A DNA stretch of 64,000 nucleotides, from contig CM070874.1 of the NCBI GenBank assembly GCA_036365515.1, forward strand, positions 115,055,235 through 115,119,234, written 5' to 3'. Source of the DNA: Torymus aiolomorphi. Taxonomy: Eukaryota; Arthropoda; Insecta; Hymenoptera; Torymidae. Below the pieces are notes generated by a model that was not told the origin of the DNA, did not search any database, and worked only from the letters and a program-made list of their open reading frames with translations. Every line of letters begins with the position of its first letter. The first letter of the stretch is position 1. Below are positions 25,363 to 35,642 of the stretch, in pieces. A program made the translations under genes and the position numbers.

Positions 25363-25364
<2 letters not shown>
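23290..25364 (-). mobile_element. 5'-truncated LINE (non-LTR retrotransposon)
   Basis: The reverse transcriptase and C-terminal region of a non-LTR element on the minus strand, with an AT-rich 3' UTR to about 23290. The 5' end stops at a (GA)n tract (25365-25411), so the endonuclease and any ORF1 are missing. This is consistent with truncated target-primed insertion. Upstream of 25273 the frame continues as RYAYYKEKLRSCAGSAEM, then a TGA at about 25295, then KIVRELGLTG, the usual start of the RT linker. The clade is probably Jockey/CR1-like; I cannot place it more exactly. Confidence 0.8.
23458..25297 (-). pseudogene. LINE reverse transcriptase ORF, frameshifted
   Basis: A frame of 464 codons (25273-23879) carries RT motifs in order: GIFPILWKRAVVRPLPK, the catalytic KIDFSRAFD (about residue 195), GIPQESVLGPLL (about 255) and LYADDFFIY (about 285). 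Polymerisation Asp residues are present. Two conserved positions are altered: the usual PQG is PQE, and the FRPIS motif reads FWPIS. Near 23885 a one-base shift moves the reading to a second frame (down to 23458), which continues SSNKLLPLKVRREYLVL and ends with the C-terminal LRNDLPHSL block common in LINEs. With the TGA near 25295 there are at least two lesions, so it is a pseudogene, though a fairly young one. Confidence 0.85.

Positions 25365-25411
<47 letters not shown>
25365..25411 (+). repeat. (GA)23 microsatellite
   Basis: An uninterrupted GA run at the 5' truncation point of the minus-strand LINE. Confidence 0.9.
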
Positions 25412-25414
<3 letters not shown>

Positions 25415-26225
25415 GAGAGAATGACTATGGAGTGATAAAAGCGCATCTCGAAAAATAAATGAATGTATTTAAAAAAAATGACACATGTGCTCCGAAGTTC
25501 TGGCAGTCTCTCAAAAACCTTTTGAGCGAGAGGACGTTCTGTAAAAGAAAAGAGAAATAAAAACTTATAAATTCTTTTTCCTGTCTTTGGTTTCAAATCG
25601 AGCTCCCTGTATGTAGTTACTAGTGTAGCATCTACACAATAAATAATATCGTTTATATTTTAATTTGCCAAGTCAAGTTACCACATATTTACTACTAAAT
25701 GGATTCGCTCATCTCATTTTATATCAGGCCACACGTGCTCATCTTTCATTTGGTGGTTCTCTTTTCCTTTCCTTATTTTTGATGTTCGATCCCTTGTTAC
25801 TTTTGGCAGAATGTGGGAGAATGGCCGACGTATTCCGTACTGCAGCGCGCACCGAGCGTCCTCAGCGTTTTACGCCGATATCCTTTTTTATTTGGGCTCG
25901 TCACAGCGACAGCGGATCAAGGCGCGTTCACAAAAATACATTCTGGATTTCTCCCTTAATTATTTAACAGGTAAAACACTTATCCCTTCGGGAATGACTC
26001 CGCACGAATCACCACTTCGTGAAAGTGACAAGAAAAGAATTAAAATTTTCGAATCCTGCTCGTCGGCCTCTTCGCTTCGTTCCGACGTGCTCGCACCAAA
26101 GGGAGAGGCTCGACCGTTAAACTCAGCAGGGTTTTCCATGTATACGTATATCAATAAGATGATATTTACTAATTCACATATCATGGCAATATAATACTAA
26201 AGAAAAAACGATTTTTTTCGTATAT
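25412..26225. other. unassigned sequence
   Basis: Contains a plus-strand frame (25811-26194, 127 codons) of mixed composition with no motif I recognise. Base use is less extreme than in the skew modules, so it may be old transposon or a host remnant. No splice or promoter signal was judged reliable. Confidence 0.3.
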
Positions 26226-26419
26226 TTCTCTAAATGTGAAGTAGTGAAAAATCACTATTCTGGAGTGATAAGTATGTTACTTCCGAAATAGTGAATATGC
26301 ACTCCGAAATAGTGGGCATCTACTATTTCAGTAGTGCATATTAACTTTTTTAAATAGTAAAATTTCACTATTTAATAACTACAGAATAGTGATCTTTTCA
26401 CTATTTTACATTTAGAGAA
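26226..26419. mobile_element. 194-bp MITE
   Basis: The ends TTCTCTAAATGTGAAGTAGT and the complement of ACTATTTTACATTTAGAGAA pair over about 37 bp, including ATCACTATTCTG in both arms. Internally, short AATAGTG/CACTATT motifs recur. TA-rich flanks leave the duplication ambiguous. Confidence 0.65.
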
Positions 26420-26475
26420 TAGTCATTTAATATTTTGAATAGAAAACTGCGTAGCTAAATAGATACAACAGAAAT

Positions 26476-27475
26476 TCAGGCATGCCTGTCAGTTATAGGA
26501 TTTTTAACAAAGTATGTACATAGTTCAAAGCGCACTTCCTTTCCTAATCCAACTACAGAGTCTATTTGCGGATGAGTGATTGGAACACAAGCATCGTTAA
26601 TTGCAGAAGATGAATCGTTAGTCCAATGTTGACCCTCCATATCTATAAGAAGATTATGCAGGACACACGTGCACTTAACTATTAATTCAACTATCTTTGG
26701 AGATTTCTCTATAGTAGTATAAAAGATTCTGCATTTTTGGTACATATGCCTAAAAGCATTTTCGACAATTCGTGCACGTAACAATCTTTTGTTAAAAATT
26801 TTTTAGGATTTGATAAACGTTCTCCAGGATAAGGCTTCATCAAATTTTTCATCAGAGGATACGCTCCATCGGCAATAAAAAAATGGGGTAAAATTATATC
26901 GGAATTAGGAAGCTTGCTTTCGTCTGGTAAATGATTTAAAAGTTCCTCCATCACTCTGATGACCGTAACCTCCTACATCTATTAAAATAAATCTGTAGTT
27001 TGTCTCTACAACTGCTTGCAAGACTATCGAAAAAAATTTCTTGTAATTATAATATAAAAATCCACAATGAGCTGGCTTTTTAATCCGAATATGTCGTCCG
27101 TCTATTGCGCCAAGGCAGTGAGGGAAATTCCATTTTTTTAAAAATTGTTCAGCCATCTCTAAGAATGTTTCTGTTGTTGGAATGGGCATATGTATGCGCT
27201 GAAAAACTGTCCATATAATATCTAGCACATCTTGTATTATAGTGCTTACAGTAGAAATTCCCATTCGAAATGAAAAAGTAAGATTCGTGTACGAGTTTCC
27301 TGTAGCGAGAAATTTGAAAAAAATCATTTGTATTTTTCGTTCGCACATAATAAATCTAAAAAAAACTATGAATAAATTATACAAAATAAACGCATACAGA
27401 ATCGAAATTGTACGAAAATAAAATACTGAATACATTTACCTGGTGGTCAAGACCAGTTGTTCTTCTGCAAGTATT
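26476..27475 (-). pseudogene. PIF/Harbinger transposase (HARBI1-like) relic
   Basis: Minus-strand DDE transposase of the PIF/Harbinger superfamily. In order: an N-terminal helix-turn-helix region (FLATGNSYTNLTFSFRM to IIQDVLDIIW), the first catalytic Asp in CLGAIDGRHIRI, GGYGHQSDGGTF, the second Asp in FFIADGAYPLM with LMKPYPGE, and the Glu in RARIVENAFRHMYQKCRIF, then CTCVLHNLL. All three catalytic residues are visible, but the frame changes at about 26950 (after SDGGTF) and about 26790. An upstream segment ending ILAEEQLVLTT joins across a likely intron of about 80 bp (donor CAG/GTAAAT near 27440, acceptor near 27358). Such enzymes cut DNA and usually need a second Myb/MADF-like protein; the MADF-BESS remnant at 21.7-23.2 kb is a candidate. 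Confidence 0.85.
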
Positions 27476-28065
27476 GGTTGGGTGTGGAAATTACACCAAT
27501 TCTTAGTTAACCTTTAGACGGCCGGGATTTGAGATTTAAAAGTGCCCTTTAAAAGTGTCCAAATTAGTGTCTGGTATCATGTATCAACTATATACAAAGT
27601 TCATATCCCACGGCGAGCCGATATATTAGCTTTCCGGTCCGGTAAGGTAAAGAAAAAATTGTACAATTTTATAATATTCCTAAAATTCGGTGAAATCCCC
27701 CCCCCCACCTCCTCCCCAAAATACTCCATTTTTTGGTACTCCCAAAACTCGGTGAAAACGTGATAAATAAAGAAAAAAGAAGTATTATGTAAGGATTTTT
27801 AGGGGTGCTGAATTTCATGGTAATGTCAAATTGTAAAAATTTTCACAATTATTAAATTTTTTCATCAAAAAGTGGTTAAATATTTGGATTTTTTAACTCT
27901 CCTTTAGAATTACTCAGAGCTAACGACGTGGACGTAGAGAGTATTTATGTAGCTCCTTATTTTTTTTATCTTTCTTATTTTTTTTTGTTTTTTTATTTTT
28001 TTTTTATTTTATATTTTTTTTTAATTGTTATGTTTCATCTTTATTTTATAAAAAATTTGCATGAA
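27476..28065. other. unassigned AT-rich stretch
   Basis: No recognisable gene. Contains a run of 10 C at 27697-27706 within a C-rich patch and a long T-rich tract at 27955-28025. The frames at 27542-27763 and 27928-28131 are low-complexity. Confidence 0.4.
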
Positions 28066-28828
28066 TCAAGGCAGAGTTTGTTTTGTATGGTAAATCTCAA
28101 AGCATGGATCTATGTACATAAAGCGACCTGACAAATATTACATTTGTAACTACTTCGATGCCTGATTCCGCTCATAACACATAAACGGCACTTACGTTCC
28201 ACTTTCTTCTGAAGTTTAATCTTTTTAGGAAAGTGTCTACCAGTAAATCAAAGGTCACCGGACTGACATGTATGTTCACAGTCTATAGAATCAAGCTTCA
28301 ATAAGCCTCTTGCCACTTCTAAGCGAAAGTCTGGATAAGAAATTGAGTTACTAGTTTGCATCTTGTATAATTTATGGGCATTACATAGTACAAAGTCGAC
28401 TAAATGGAAAAAAGGTTTTCGATACCATTTCATAGATTTTATACCACTCTAACCTCAAAATCACAACTTCGATATGATTTTTCGGCGCTCGTGGTATAAA
28501 ATACCGTTCGAAACTAGTGCGTAAGTCGATTATTTAGGTGGTGTGACTTTTTCGCACTCGCTTCGCTCGTGCAAAAAGTCACACCAGCTAAATAATCGAC
28601 TTCCCCACCCGTGTCGAAATGTACTATTATAATAGTTTCAGCTAAAGATAGTTGTCTATCTATGTCATCAACACCTCCCATGTTCTTATTATACTCAACA
28701 ATACATAATAGTTTAATTATATCTTCTTTCGTCCTCCAATGCTGTTTTCCTGTACTATTATAATCAACCTCATGAACCGTCGTGACCATATATACTTTCT
28801 TTTTATCCATTTGAGTACAAGCCAAGTA
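28066..28828 (-). pseudogene. piggyBac transposase, C-terminal relic
   Basis: The minus strand keeps the last third of a piggyBac (PGBD-like) transposase. LACTQMDKKKVYMVTT and VEYNKNMGGVDDIDRQ span the region that holds the third catalytic Asp (GVD-type motif). After an inserted hairpin element (about 28443-28630) the frame resumes as KSMKWYRKPFFHLVDFVLCNAHKLY. It then reaches the Cys-rich C-terminal zinc finger: RKCRLCVMSG, YKCNICQVALC and, after a one-base shift near 28105, PCFEIYHTK with a stop at 28066-28068. The N-terminal two thirds are missing; an R1-like LINE fragment abuts at about 28829. The zinc finger normally binds the transposon ends. Confidence 0.8.
28443..28630. mobile_element. 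hairpin element inserted in piggyBac ORF
   Basis: Interrupts the piggyBac frame between AETI and KSMKWY at an AT-rich site; TATA occurs on both sides. The core is a palindrome at 28523-28602 with 38-bp arms (AAGTCGATTATTTAGGTGGT and complement) centred on GCTTCGC (28560-28566), the complement of the GCGAAGC mini-hairpin. Weaker pairing extends outward to TTCGA blocks, and a second small hairpin (ATACCAC/GTGGTAT) lies at its left end. Confidence 0.7.
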
Positions 28829-28829
28829 T

Positions 28830-29862
28830 CAGTGTGAGCAACTTCAATTTCACCTCTATTGACCCACTACTCGAGGCCTTCGCGATACTAGAACTAGAAA
28901 TTACTAATACAGGGACAACGCTGACCTACACCAAAGGACATAGTAAAAACATATTAAAGTCGTCCATAGTAGATCTGACCTTTACCGATCTCAGATTAAG
29001 TCGGGAACACTCTAACTGGCGAGTCAGTGATCGGTACACTGGCAGCGATCACCAAGCTCAAGCGTACCAGCTCCAGCTGATGCAGGACAGCGGATATGAC
29101 ACGGATGACGAAGAGAGTGAGATGGGCACCAGCTACTTTCAACAGGGAGACTTTTCTCTGCTCCCTGGAAGGAGTATCTGTCGGAGGAACTGCCGAGATT
29201 AGAGCCCAAAGCCTCTCGCGGACCATCACAGTGACATGCGATGCTTCAATACTCATGACGACAAGTTCACTGGTGGAATAAGGACATTGTAGTAATCCGC
29301 AAAGAGTGCCTTCATGCTAGGAGACTACACCAAAGAAATTCGTGGACCGCGGTTACGAAGAGTTAACCGCTAGCTATGAACAAAAGAGAAAAGTGTTCAA
29401 GGTTGCCATCAAGACCGCCAGAAGAAAATGTTGGCAGAACTTCTGCGAGGAAGTGGATCGTGACCCGTGGGGATGACCGTACAAAACAGTCATGAACAAA
29501 ATCAAACCCATCGGCACCAGTGCTCCATCTTGTCCAACCTTCCGGTTGGACGGCAAGCTGGCACTGGTCTGACGGAGAACACTGGTAGAGCCGAGCCAAC
29601 AGAAGTTACCGAAACAGAAGTGAAGATAGCGGTCAAGAAGATTGACATAAGAAAGACTCGAGAGCTGTATGGCGTACTTGGTTTAGCTATAAAGACTACA
29701 GCTCTGAATGTTTCTGAGATTTTCAAGGACACTTTCAACGCATGCCTATATGAAGGAATTTTCCCGGTACAGTGGAAGGTATGGAGGTTGGTACTTCTTC
29801 CTAAGGGAAGTAAAACTTCAGATGAGCCATCCTCATATCGACCACTCTGTGGTTTTCTAATG
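28830..29862 (+). pseudogene. R1-type LINE fragment (endonuclease to RT start)
   Basis: Begins inside the apurinic-type endonuclease: LLEAFAILELEITNTGTTLT, SSIVDLTF, NWRVSDRYTGSDHQ, the last holding the conserved SDH catalytic motif. After frame changes comes the R1-clade linker DPWG-stop-PYKTVMNKIKP (TGA at 29474-29476 replacing the usual Arg codon). The first RT motifs follow: ACLYEGIFPVQWKVWRLVLLPKG and SSYRPLC, ending about 29862. The palm with YADD is absent. Both ends are truncated against other relics (piggyBac 5', hAT 3'). The R1 assignment rests on the GSDHQ and DPWG motifs. Confidence 0.75.
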
Positions 29863-29865
29863 TAA

Positions 29866-30117
29866 CTACATAACTTGAATATATCAGAAATTGCAGAAAA
29901 AGCTAATCTGCTTATCAATTATTATTCTGATGATTTAGATGATAATTTAGTTATAGAATGTCAACATTTTGGAGCGTATCTACAATCTATCATCATTTTA
30001 AAATTATCTGCGATTGGTTTCTGCAGGTTGATTTGCAAAAATGATTATGAGAATATTTATCCAAATCTGCATATTGCACTTTCCATGTTTCTATGCATGA
30101 TGGTATCGAACTGCTCA
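29866..30117 (+). pseudogene. hAT transposase C-terminal remnant
   Basis: The frame at 29875 reads SEIAEKANLLINYYSDDLDDN, then QHFGAYLQSI and NDYENIYPNLHIALSMFL. This resembles the C-terminal dimerisation region of hAT transposases of the ZMYM1/TTF-type group, where a PNLxIALRIFL block precedes SAERSFSKL. The following ERSF motif is degraded (CSGARRKI) at the junction with the next insertion. Less than a tenth of a full transposase remains. Confidence 0.55.
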
Positions 30118-30528
30118 GGTGCACGGAGAAAAATTCGGCGCAGCCCCTACCCTCGAGGTTTACGGGGAGTGCTGATTTGGGGTGGTAGTGTCTACACTTT
30201 CAATCGGAGTAGCAGCTACTCCATACGGCGTACCTTTTATATCGATTCGGTATAGTGACAGCGCCACCTCGACTGGAAAGCAGTTAACCCTGTTTAGCAG
30301 AGTAACCGTTACTCGTTCAAATCGAGCAGCATCAAACGCACACCATGGACTGTTTCTTTTCGAAATATCGTGTAATATGCCAGTCATGTCAAGGATTTAT
30401 TTCTTGCAGGTAAGTTTTTCATTTAAACTTTTAATTGTATGCTATTTCTGCGTGAATAAATTTGCATTAACAATTTTATTTCTGCAACCTTTATGCGCGT
30501 TTTTTCATAACCTAAAACATTTTTAGTT
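30118..30528. other. unassigned insertion between hAT and CACTA relics
   Basis: Starts with GCACGGAGAAAAATTCGG, echoing the CACGGAGAAAAAT terminus used by other MITEs in the window, but I find no matching right end. GC content is higher than in the neighbours. AT-rich sequence from 30415 leads into the next relic. Confidence 0.35.
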
Positions 30529-32198
30529 ATGATAAAATTGTACTGGATATTAATAATGATCTTAGCTTTTAAAGTGCGTCATGGTTTGACAGATGTTTGT
30601 ATTTCAGACCTTTTATTCTTATTTTCGAAAATTTCCTCTACACCAAACCAAATTTTTAACTCCGTCTACAAGTTTAAAAAGTCTTTTTCATCGTTTAAAG
30701 TTCCATTTATAAAACACTTCTACTGTTCTAAATGTTATATTATATTAGAAAACCAAAACTCTTTATGTTTTCAATGTGACGAAAGTAGCTCAGATTATTT
30801 TATTGAAAATTCTTTAACTTGGCAACTACAGTCGTTATTTAAAAGACCAAATTTTTATGAAAAAGTTAAGCATCGTCCAGAAAGTGATTCGATGCAATCA
30901 GAAAATGTTTATTCTGATATTTATGACGGATGTTTATATCAAGAATTGTCAAAACCGAATAAATTTTTATCAGAACCTAACACAATATCTTTTACATGGT
31001 ACACAGATAGAGTAAGCAATTTTAAGTCATCCAATTATAACATTTGGCCTTTTTACTTAATTATAAACGAACTTCCCTTTGAGGACCGATACAAGATAGA
31101 GGACAGCCTTCTAGTTGGTTTATAGTTTGGATCTACAAAACTAAAACCAAATGTCTTTTTAGACCCAATAAAAAATACATTGCAGATCATTTATCGTGGT
31201 GTAGACATCGAAATCCCGAATTCTGTCACTAAGATTAAACTTCGTGGGATCATTTTATGTGGCACATGTGATTTACCCGCAAAAGCGATATTTATGAATA
31301 TGAATCAGTATAATGGAAAATTTGGCTGTCAAATTTGTAAGCAGGAAGACGTAAAATTAAATATGTCAAGGGTTTATCCCTATAAAAGAAATCTACGTTT
31401 GCGTACCGAAGATGAAACGATTTCACATGCTTTACAAGCTTCCGAATCAAAACAAAAAGTGTATGGAGTAAAGGGACCAACAATTCTTTCTAAAATTGCA
31501 TCACGATTTGAGGAATTGTACTGCTTAGAAAATATGACATGTAACTTACATCAATTAAGACATTTGGCTGAAGTCGTAAGACGTACTGGTCCTTTGTGGA
31601 CCATGTCGTGTTTCCCCTTGGAAAACTTAAATGGAAAGCTTGCTGCTCTTGTGCACAGTAGCAATTCTGCTCATTTACAAATTTGTAAAGGATTGTCATT
31701 GTATATGAGTTTATTTATAATGAAAAGCAATCTATGTAGGCCAAATAGTGAAATATTGCAACTAATTAACAAAATTCTATCAGTGAGAAGAAGAAAATTA
31801 AACTTCTTGTCTGCGTCAATTGCTGTAGTTGGAAAATTAATTACTCCAACAAATGTAAATGAAGTTTCTATTTTCTTGTCAAATTGTAGTACAAAAAAAA
31901 TATATTTATTTAAAAAATTATTGAAAGATAAATCATTGTACACATCTGCCTTATGCAAAAAATTGAAAACCAAATCATCATATGTAAAATATACATCCGA
32001 CAATGCAAATTGTTTGGAGAAATCGAATATTTTGTAAAGGTGGTATGTGAATGTGTAAATAACTGCGAATGTCAAATAGAGTATTATGCCTTAATTAATA
32101 ATTTGAAAACAGTTCAGCCTTTTCAAATAAATATAGGCAAAAGAGTAGTAACATTTATAAATGAAATGAATCCATCTGGAAATAGACAATTAATGTAA
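30529..32198 (+). pseudogene. CACTA/EnSpm-type (TNP2) transposase relic
   Basis: The 198-codon and 285-codon frames are continuous except for a TAG near 31123 replacing Trp in LLVGL-stop-FGSTK. Features of the Transposase_21 (TNP2) family: a zinc ribbon (FYCSKCYIILENQNSLCFQCD), SFTWYTDRVSNFKSSNYNIW, INELPFEDRYK, then KLRGIILCGTCDLPAKAIFM, NQYNGKFGCQICK and VYGVKGPTILSKI. A DUF4218-like region follows directly (LRHLAEVVRRTGPLWTMSCFPLENLNGKL). The usual stretch of roughly 150 residues between them is missing, so there is an internal deletion near 31495. A frameshift near 32030 joins the C-terminal ECQIEYYALINN segment. No TIRs were identified. Confidence 0.75.
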
Positions 32199-32538
32199 AA
32201 TTGTTGCAATGCATTTGTTTTTATGTAAAAATTATAGATACTAATATTGAATGTGTAATCGAATCTGTAAATATTATTGAAGAAGAATAAATATTTTTTA
32301 ATTTAAGTTATTATTTACCATTCCTATCAATTTTTCATATTACAAAATATTTTCATACATCAGACGTTTTTAAACTCATTTAGTACAGCACTGTAATGGT
32401 TAAAAAAATAATATGTATATTCATAATTATAATTATTACTTTATTTATTTATTTGTATCTAAATATTTGTGTAATCTAATGTTTTATTGCACTGCTTTTC
32501 TTTAAGAGCAATATATTGTCGATGTAAGGGCAACATAT
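32199..32538. other. AT-rich tail after the TNP2 relic
   Basis: AT-rich, with an AATAAA near 32287 that could be the poly(A) signal of the preceding relic. Nothing else is recognised. Confidence 0.35.
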
Positions 32539-34037
32539 TCACATGATATTGGGTTTATCTCGAGTTCGATTGAAACACATGTAAATAAATACATTAATTG
32601 TTGTATTATTACCATATGTATTATATTTCGCTAAAGTTGCATTTATATTAGCAATATATTGCCAATGTGTGGGGGAAATGTAGACAGTACTAAGGGGAAG
32701 ATCATGTTCCATCCAGAAAGACTTTGGGTTCAGTTTACTTTCCACAATGTCCATGTAATCCTTGTAAGTAATTCTACATAATCTAAGACATTTCGCTCTA
32801 AGTTTTTTTAATTCGATGTGATCATCAATTAGGTTAGTTTGTTTGTAAGTCACATGAGCTTTTTTCTTAAGTTTGATTAGGTTAATTAAATCAGCACTGT
32901 ACCAGTGTGGGTAACTGGTAACTTTGGAACGTTGAAGAGGGACATGCTCATTAATTTGCTTATTTTACATGCTGTAAATAATATCACAGTTATTTTCAAT
33001 ATCACCATTCATAAACAAACTATCCCAATCAATCGCAGATAATCTATTGTTAATGAGATTAAAATTAGCTTTATAAAAGTTTCTAAATTGATAATCTACA
33101 TAAGTAGAGGCCTTAAAATTAGTAAAGGAGAGAACAGCATCATGATGTTTATCGGTGCGAAGCAGTTGATCACAGTTGTCGGCTACTAGGATGGTTCCAC
33201 ATTCAGCAAACAGAAGGTCCAGTGTATATTGTTTAGCCTTGTGTATAGTGTAATGCTGCTCCATATCGAGGTAGAAATAGCATCTGATCAGACTTCTTGC
33301 TCCACTGACTAGCGTAGAAGATAGATAAGAAGTATTTGTGCACTGTATTGGGTTTGATGACCATTGAATATCTGGTAAATAAGCTCATGTTTGGGATATT
33401 TGGAGTTTATACCACATACAGTACTTGCATGACTAGAAAATACCTCAGAAGACTAATTTGGTTGCAAGTATACTGCTCCAATTATGAGTTCCAGATTTTC
33501 ATGTGTGATCCTAACAAAAACTTGTTCAATGGTCGTAGAGTCCGTGGTTATGATGAAAGAGTTGAGGTGTTCGGAGACAGCGACTAAGACTTCTCCAGCT
33601 CTAATTAATGATGAGCCAGTACTTTCCCTATCCATTCTATACACGTTATAGTTGACAAGACCAAGCTCGGAGAAGTGAACATGGGGTTTTAGCTATGTCT
33701 CCGAAAAAACTATAATAGTTGGTAGGATAGTGAGCTGGTTAAGAGCTTCCTAGCTGTGATAGTTTGCGTACTATTGATCTTACATTCTGATAATAGATGG
33801 AGATATTTACACTATTTATTTGTTGCTTTGAGAGTGCAGTTTCGCTGTGGAGTGTTTTTTGAATCTCTTACATCATTATTTGAGTCAAGTAAATTTGGGA
33901 TGTTATTGATGAATTTGATATGCAGAGTATCGCCTGGATTTTTGAGGTTAGGATCGGTCATTACTTCTCTTAATAGTATTACGTCCGTGTTTAGGACTTT
34001 TCAGTTTCCAAAAAGGAAACTAGTTAGAACTTTTTAA
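32539..34037 (-). pseudogene. LINE relic: ORF1 end and endonuclease
   Basis: Read on the minus strand from about 34037: an ORF1-like tail (VLNTDVILLREVMTDPN), a start-of-endonuclease motif IYYQNVRSIVRKLSQ near 33790, then SELGLVNYNVYRMDRES with EVLVAVSEHLNSFI and VFVRITHENLELIIGAVYLQP. Further on come DLLFAECGTILVADNCDQLL with KHHDAVLSF, and the RT-linker block LRAKCLRLCRITYKDYMDIVESKLNPKSFW to 32539. This is the gene order of a Jockey/CR1-type element. Many stops and shifts are present and the polymerase itself is missing. Confidence 0.7.
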
Positions 34038-35280
34038 AGCCTAGACACTTAAGCCTACTATTTACTAGCTTCGGATAAAGCTATACACTCACTAGGGTAA
34101 TAAAAGGCGCGACACGGTAAATGAAGATGTTATTTTCAATAAATAAAAGTTACTTTGTGCAGTAATAAAAATTTGTATATGCTGTTAATATCTTTTCTTT
34201 AAGAGAAATTATTTATCGGTTAACGAATTTAATATACAAAACGAAATTTCATCCAATAAATTATAAGGTAAGAAAGAATGTCTTCTAAAAGAAAATAGAT
34301 AATCTTATTACTTACTTTTCGTTGAATTTAGGCTGTTTCGATTTCTGAAGACACGATAAAGTGGAAACAAAAATAAAACGCGAACACTTTTGACTTTGTT
34401 AATACATTTAAATGATTGCTTTTATTTATTTGAACTTATCAAGATAAAAAATTGATCTACAAAAGAAAAAAAAATACTCGCATGCAAACGAAGGCAAAAA
34501 TTAGAGATTTTAAATAGTTTAGCAGGTGCACTGCTTAATATATTAAACAATTAAAGGATAGTACTTTATAATACATGGCCCGGAGTGGCGCGAAGGTTGA
34601 CAATAATTCGATTCCACGGATGGTACGGTGCGCACTGGCGATGTAATTTGTGATGCTTCTTTTATAGTAATTCTCTTATCTTATGCTATAGAGTAGTAGG
34701 AGAAAAATCTGTGGTAAGTACCATTATGCATGGCGGGAGCGGAAAAGGCCCATGTCCGGTTCAAAGCCTAGTCGCATTAGCCGCGGTAGCATAGCGATAA
34801 AGTTTGTTTGGCGAGTGGTGTACCAGTGAGAAAATATCAGATGTAGTAACACCTGAGGTGTGCGGGAAAGAGAGAAAACCTTATGTGTTCTACTCCAGTT
34901 AAACAGGTGAGAGTAATGTAGCTCAGTTTGTGTAAATTTTCTAGCTTAGAAAAATAAGATTAATTAATAAAAATTAATTTATCTATTGTGTTGTTGTAGG
35001 ACGAGTGAGATTCTCAATTATCTGCAGATATTTCTATAAAGTTATTCCTCGTTTAAAATAGCTTATTTGTTTACAGGATTAAAATCGGATATTGATACAT
35101 GTATAATTTATTTGTATACTTTACTTGTAACTATAAATGGTAATAATTTTTGAAAGATGAATTTGTGAGTGTTTGTATATAATACATAGCTTTAACGTGG
35201 TTAATTAATGTTATTTTATTAATAATACCTTCTTCCTTAAATTCTAGATTTCGTAATTCGTTACAAAAGAGAAACTTATT
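34038..35280. other. unassigned sequence between transposon relics
   Basis: No ORF over 60 codons. A moderately GC-rich block at 34570-34880 contains no tRNA, LTR or coding signal I can defend. The rest is AT-rich. Confidence 0.35.
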
Positions 35281-35410
35281 AGTATATTACGACACAAGGC
35301 CAGGAAGTTGGATTTCCTGGCCGGCGCCATTTTGACGCCCGAGGCGAAGCCGAGGGTGTCGATGCGCGCCGGCCAGGGCATCCAACTTCCTGGCCAAGTG
35401 TCGTATACTA
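35281..35410. repeat. 130-bp palindrome centred on GCGAAGC
   Basis: The arms pair from AGTATA-TACGACAC through GGCCAGGAAGTTGGAT and GGCCGGCGC. The centre is CCCGAGGCGAAGCCGAGGG with GCGAAGC at 35344-35350. The same palindrome family occurs at 46358-46500. Confidence 0.85.
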
Positions 35411-35566
35411 TTTTTCTTCATCCCCCGCCGAAAGTACGCCCATATAGTTTTGATATTAATTAATAAAATAGCGTTGTTGGTTGCTAACTACGGCTCGGCC
35501 ATATGTATAAAAGGCCTGCTTCAGCGCCACTTTACATATCGCGGAGCGTAAGGCTCGACTTCTGCT

Positions 35567-35642
35567 TTTTTTGATGCCCGCCCGACTTTTGCAAAACCGA
35601 GGCGAAGCCGAGATTTTGCTGGTCGGGGCGGGCATCAAAAAC
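35567..35642. repeat. 76-bp hairpin centred on GCGAAGC
   Basis: The arms are TTTTTGATGCCCGCCCGAC and complement, then GCAAAACCGAG. GCGAAGC lies at 35602-35608. Nearly identical, in inverted orientation, to the hairpin at 45342-45409. Confidence 0.85.

Noticed and set aside
26095..26140. Weak resemblance to the start of large-subunit rRNA (GTTAAACTCAGCAGG)
   Set aside because: Too short and diverged, and no further rRNA sequence on either side.
34570..34880. Possible LTR or primer-binding region
   Set aside because: No paired long terminal repeat, no TG...CA ends and no polyprotein nearby.
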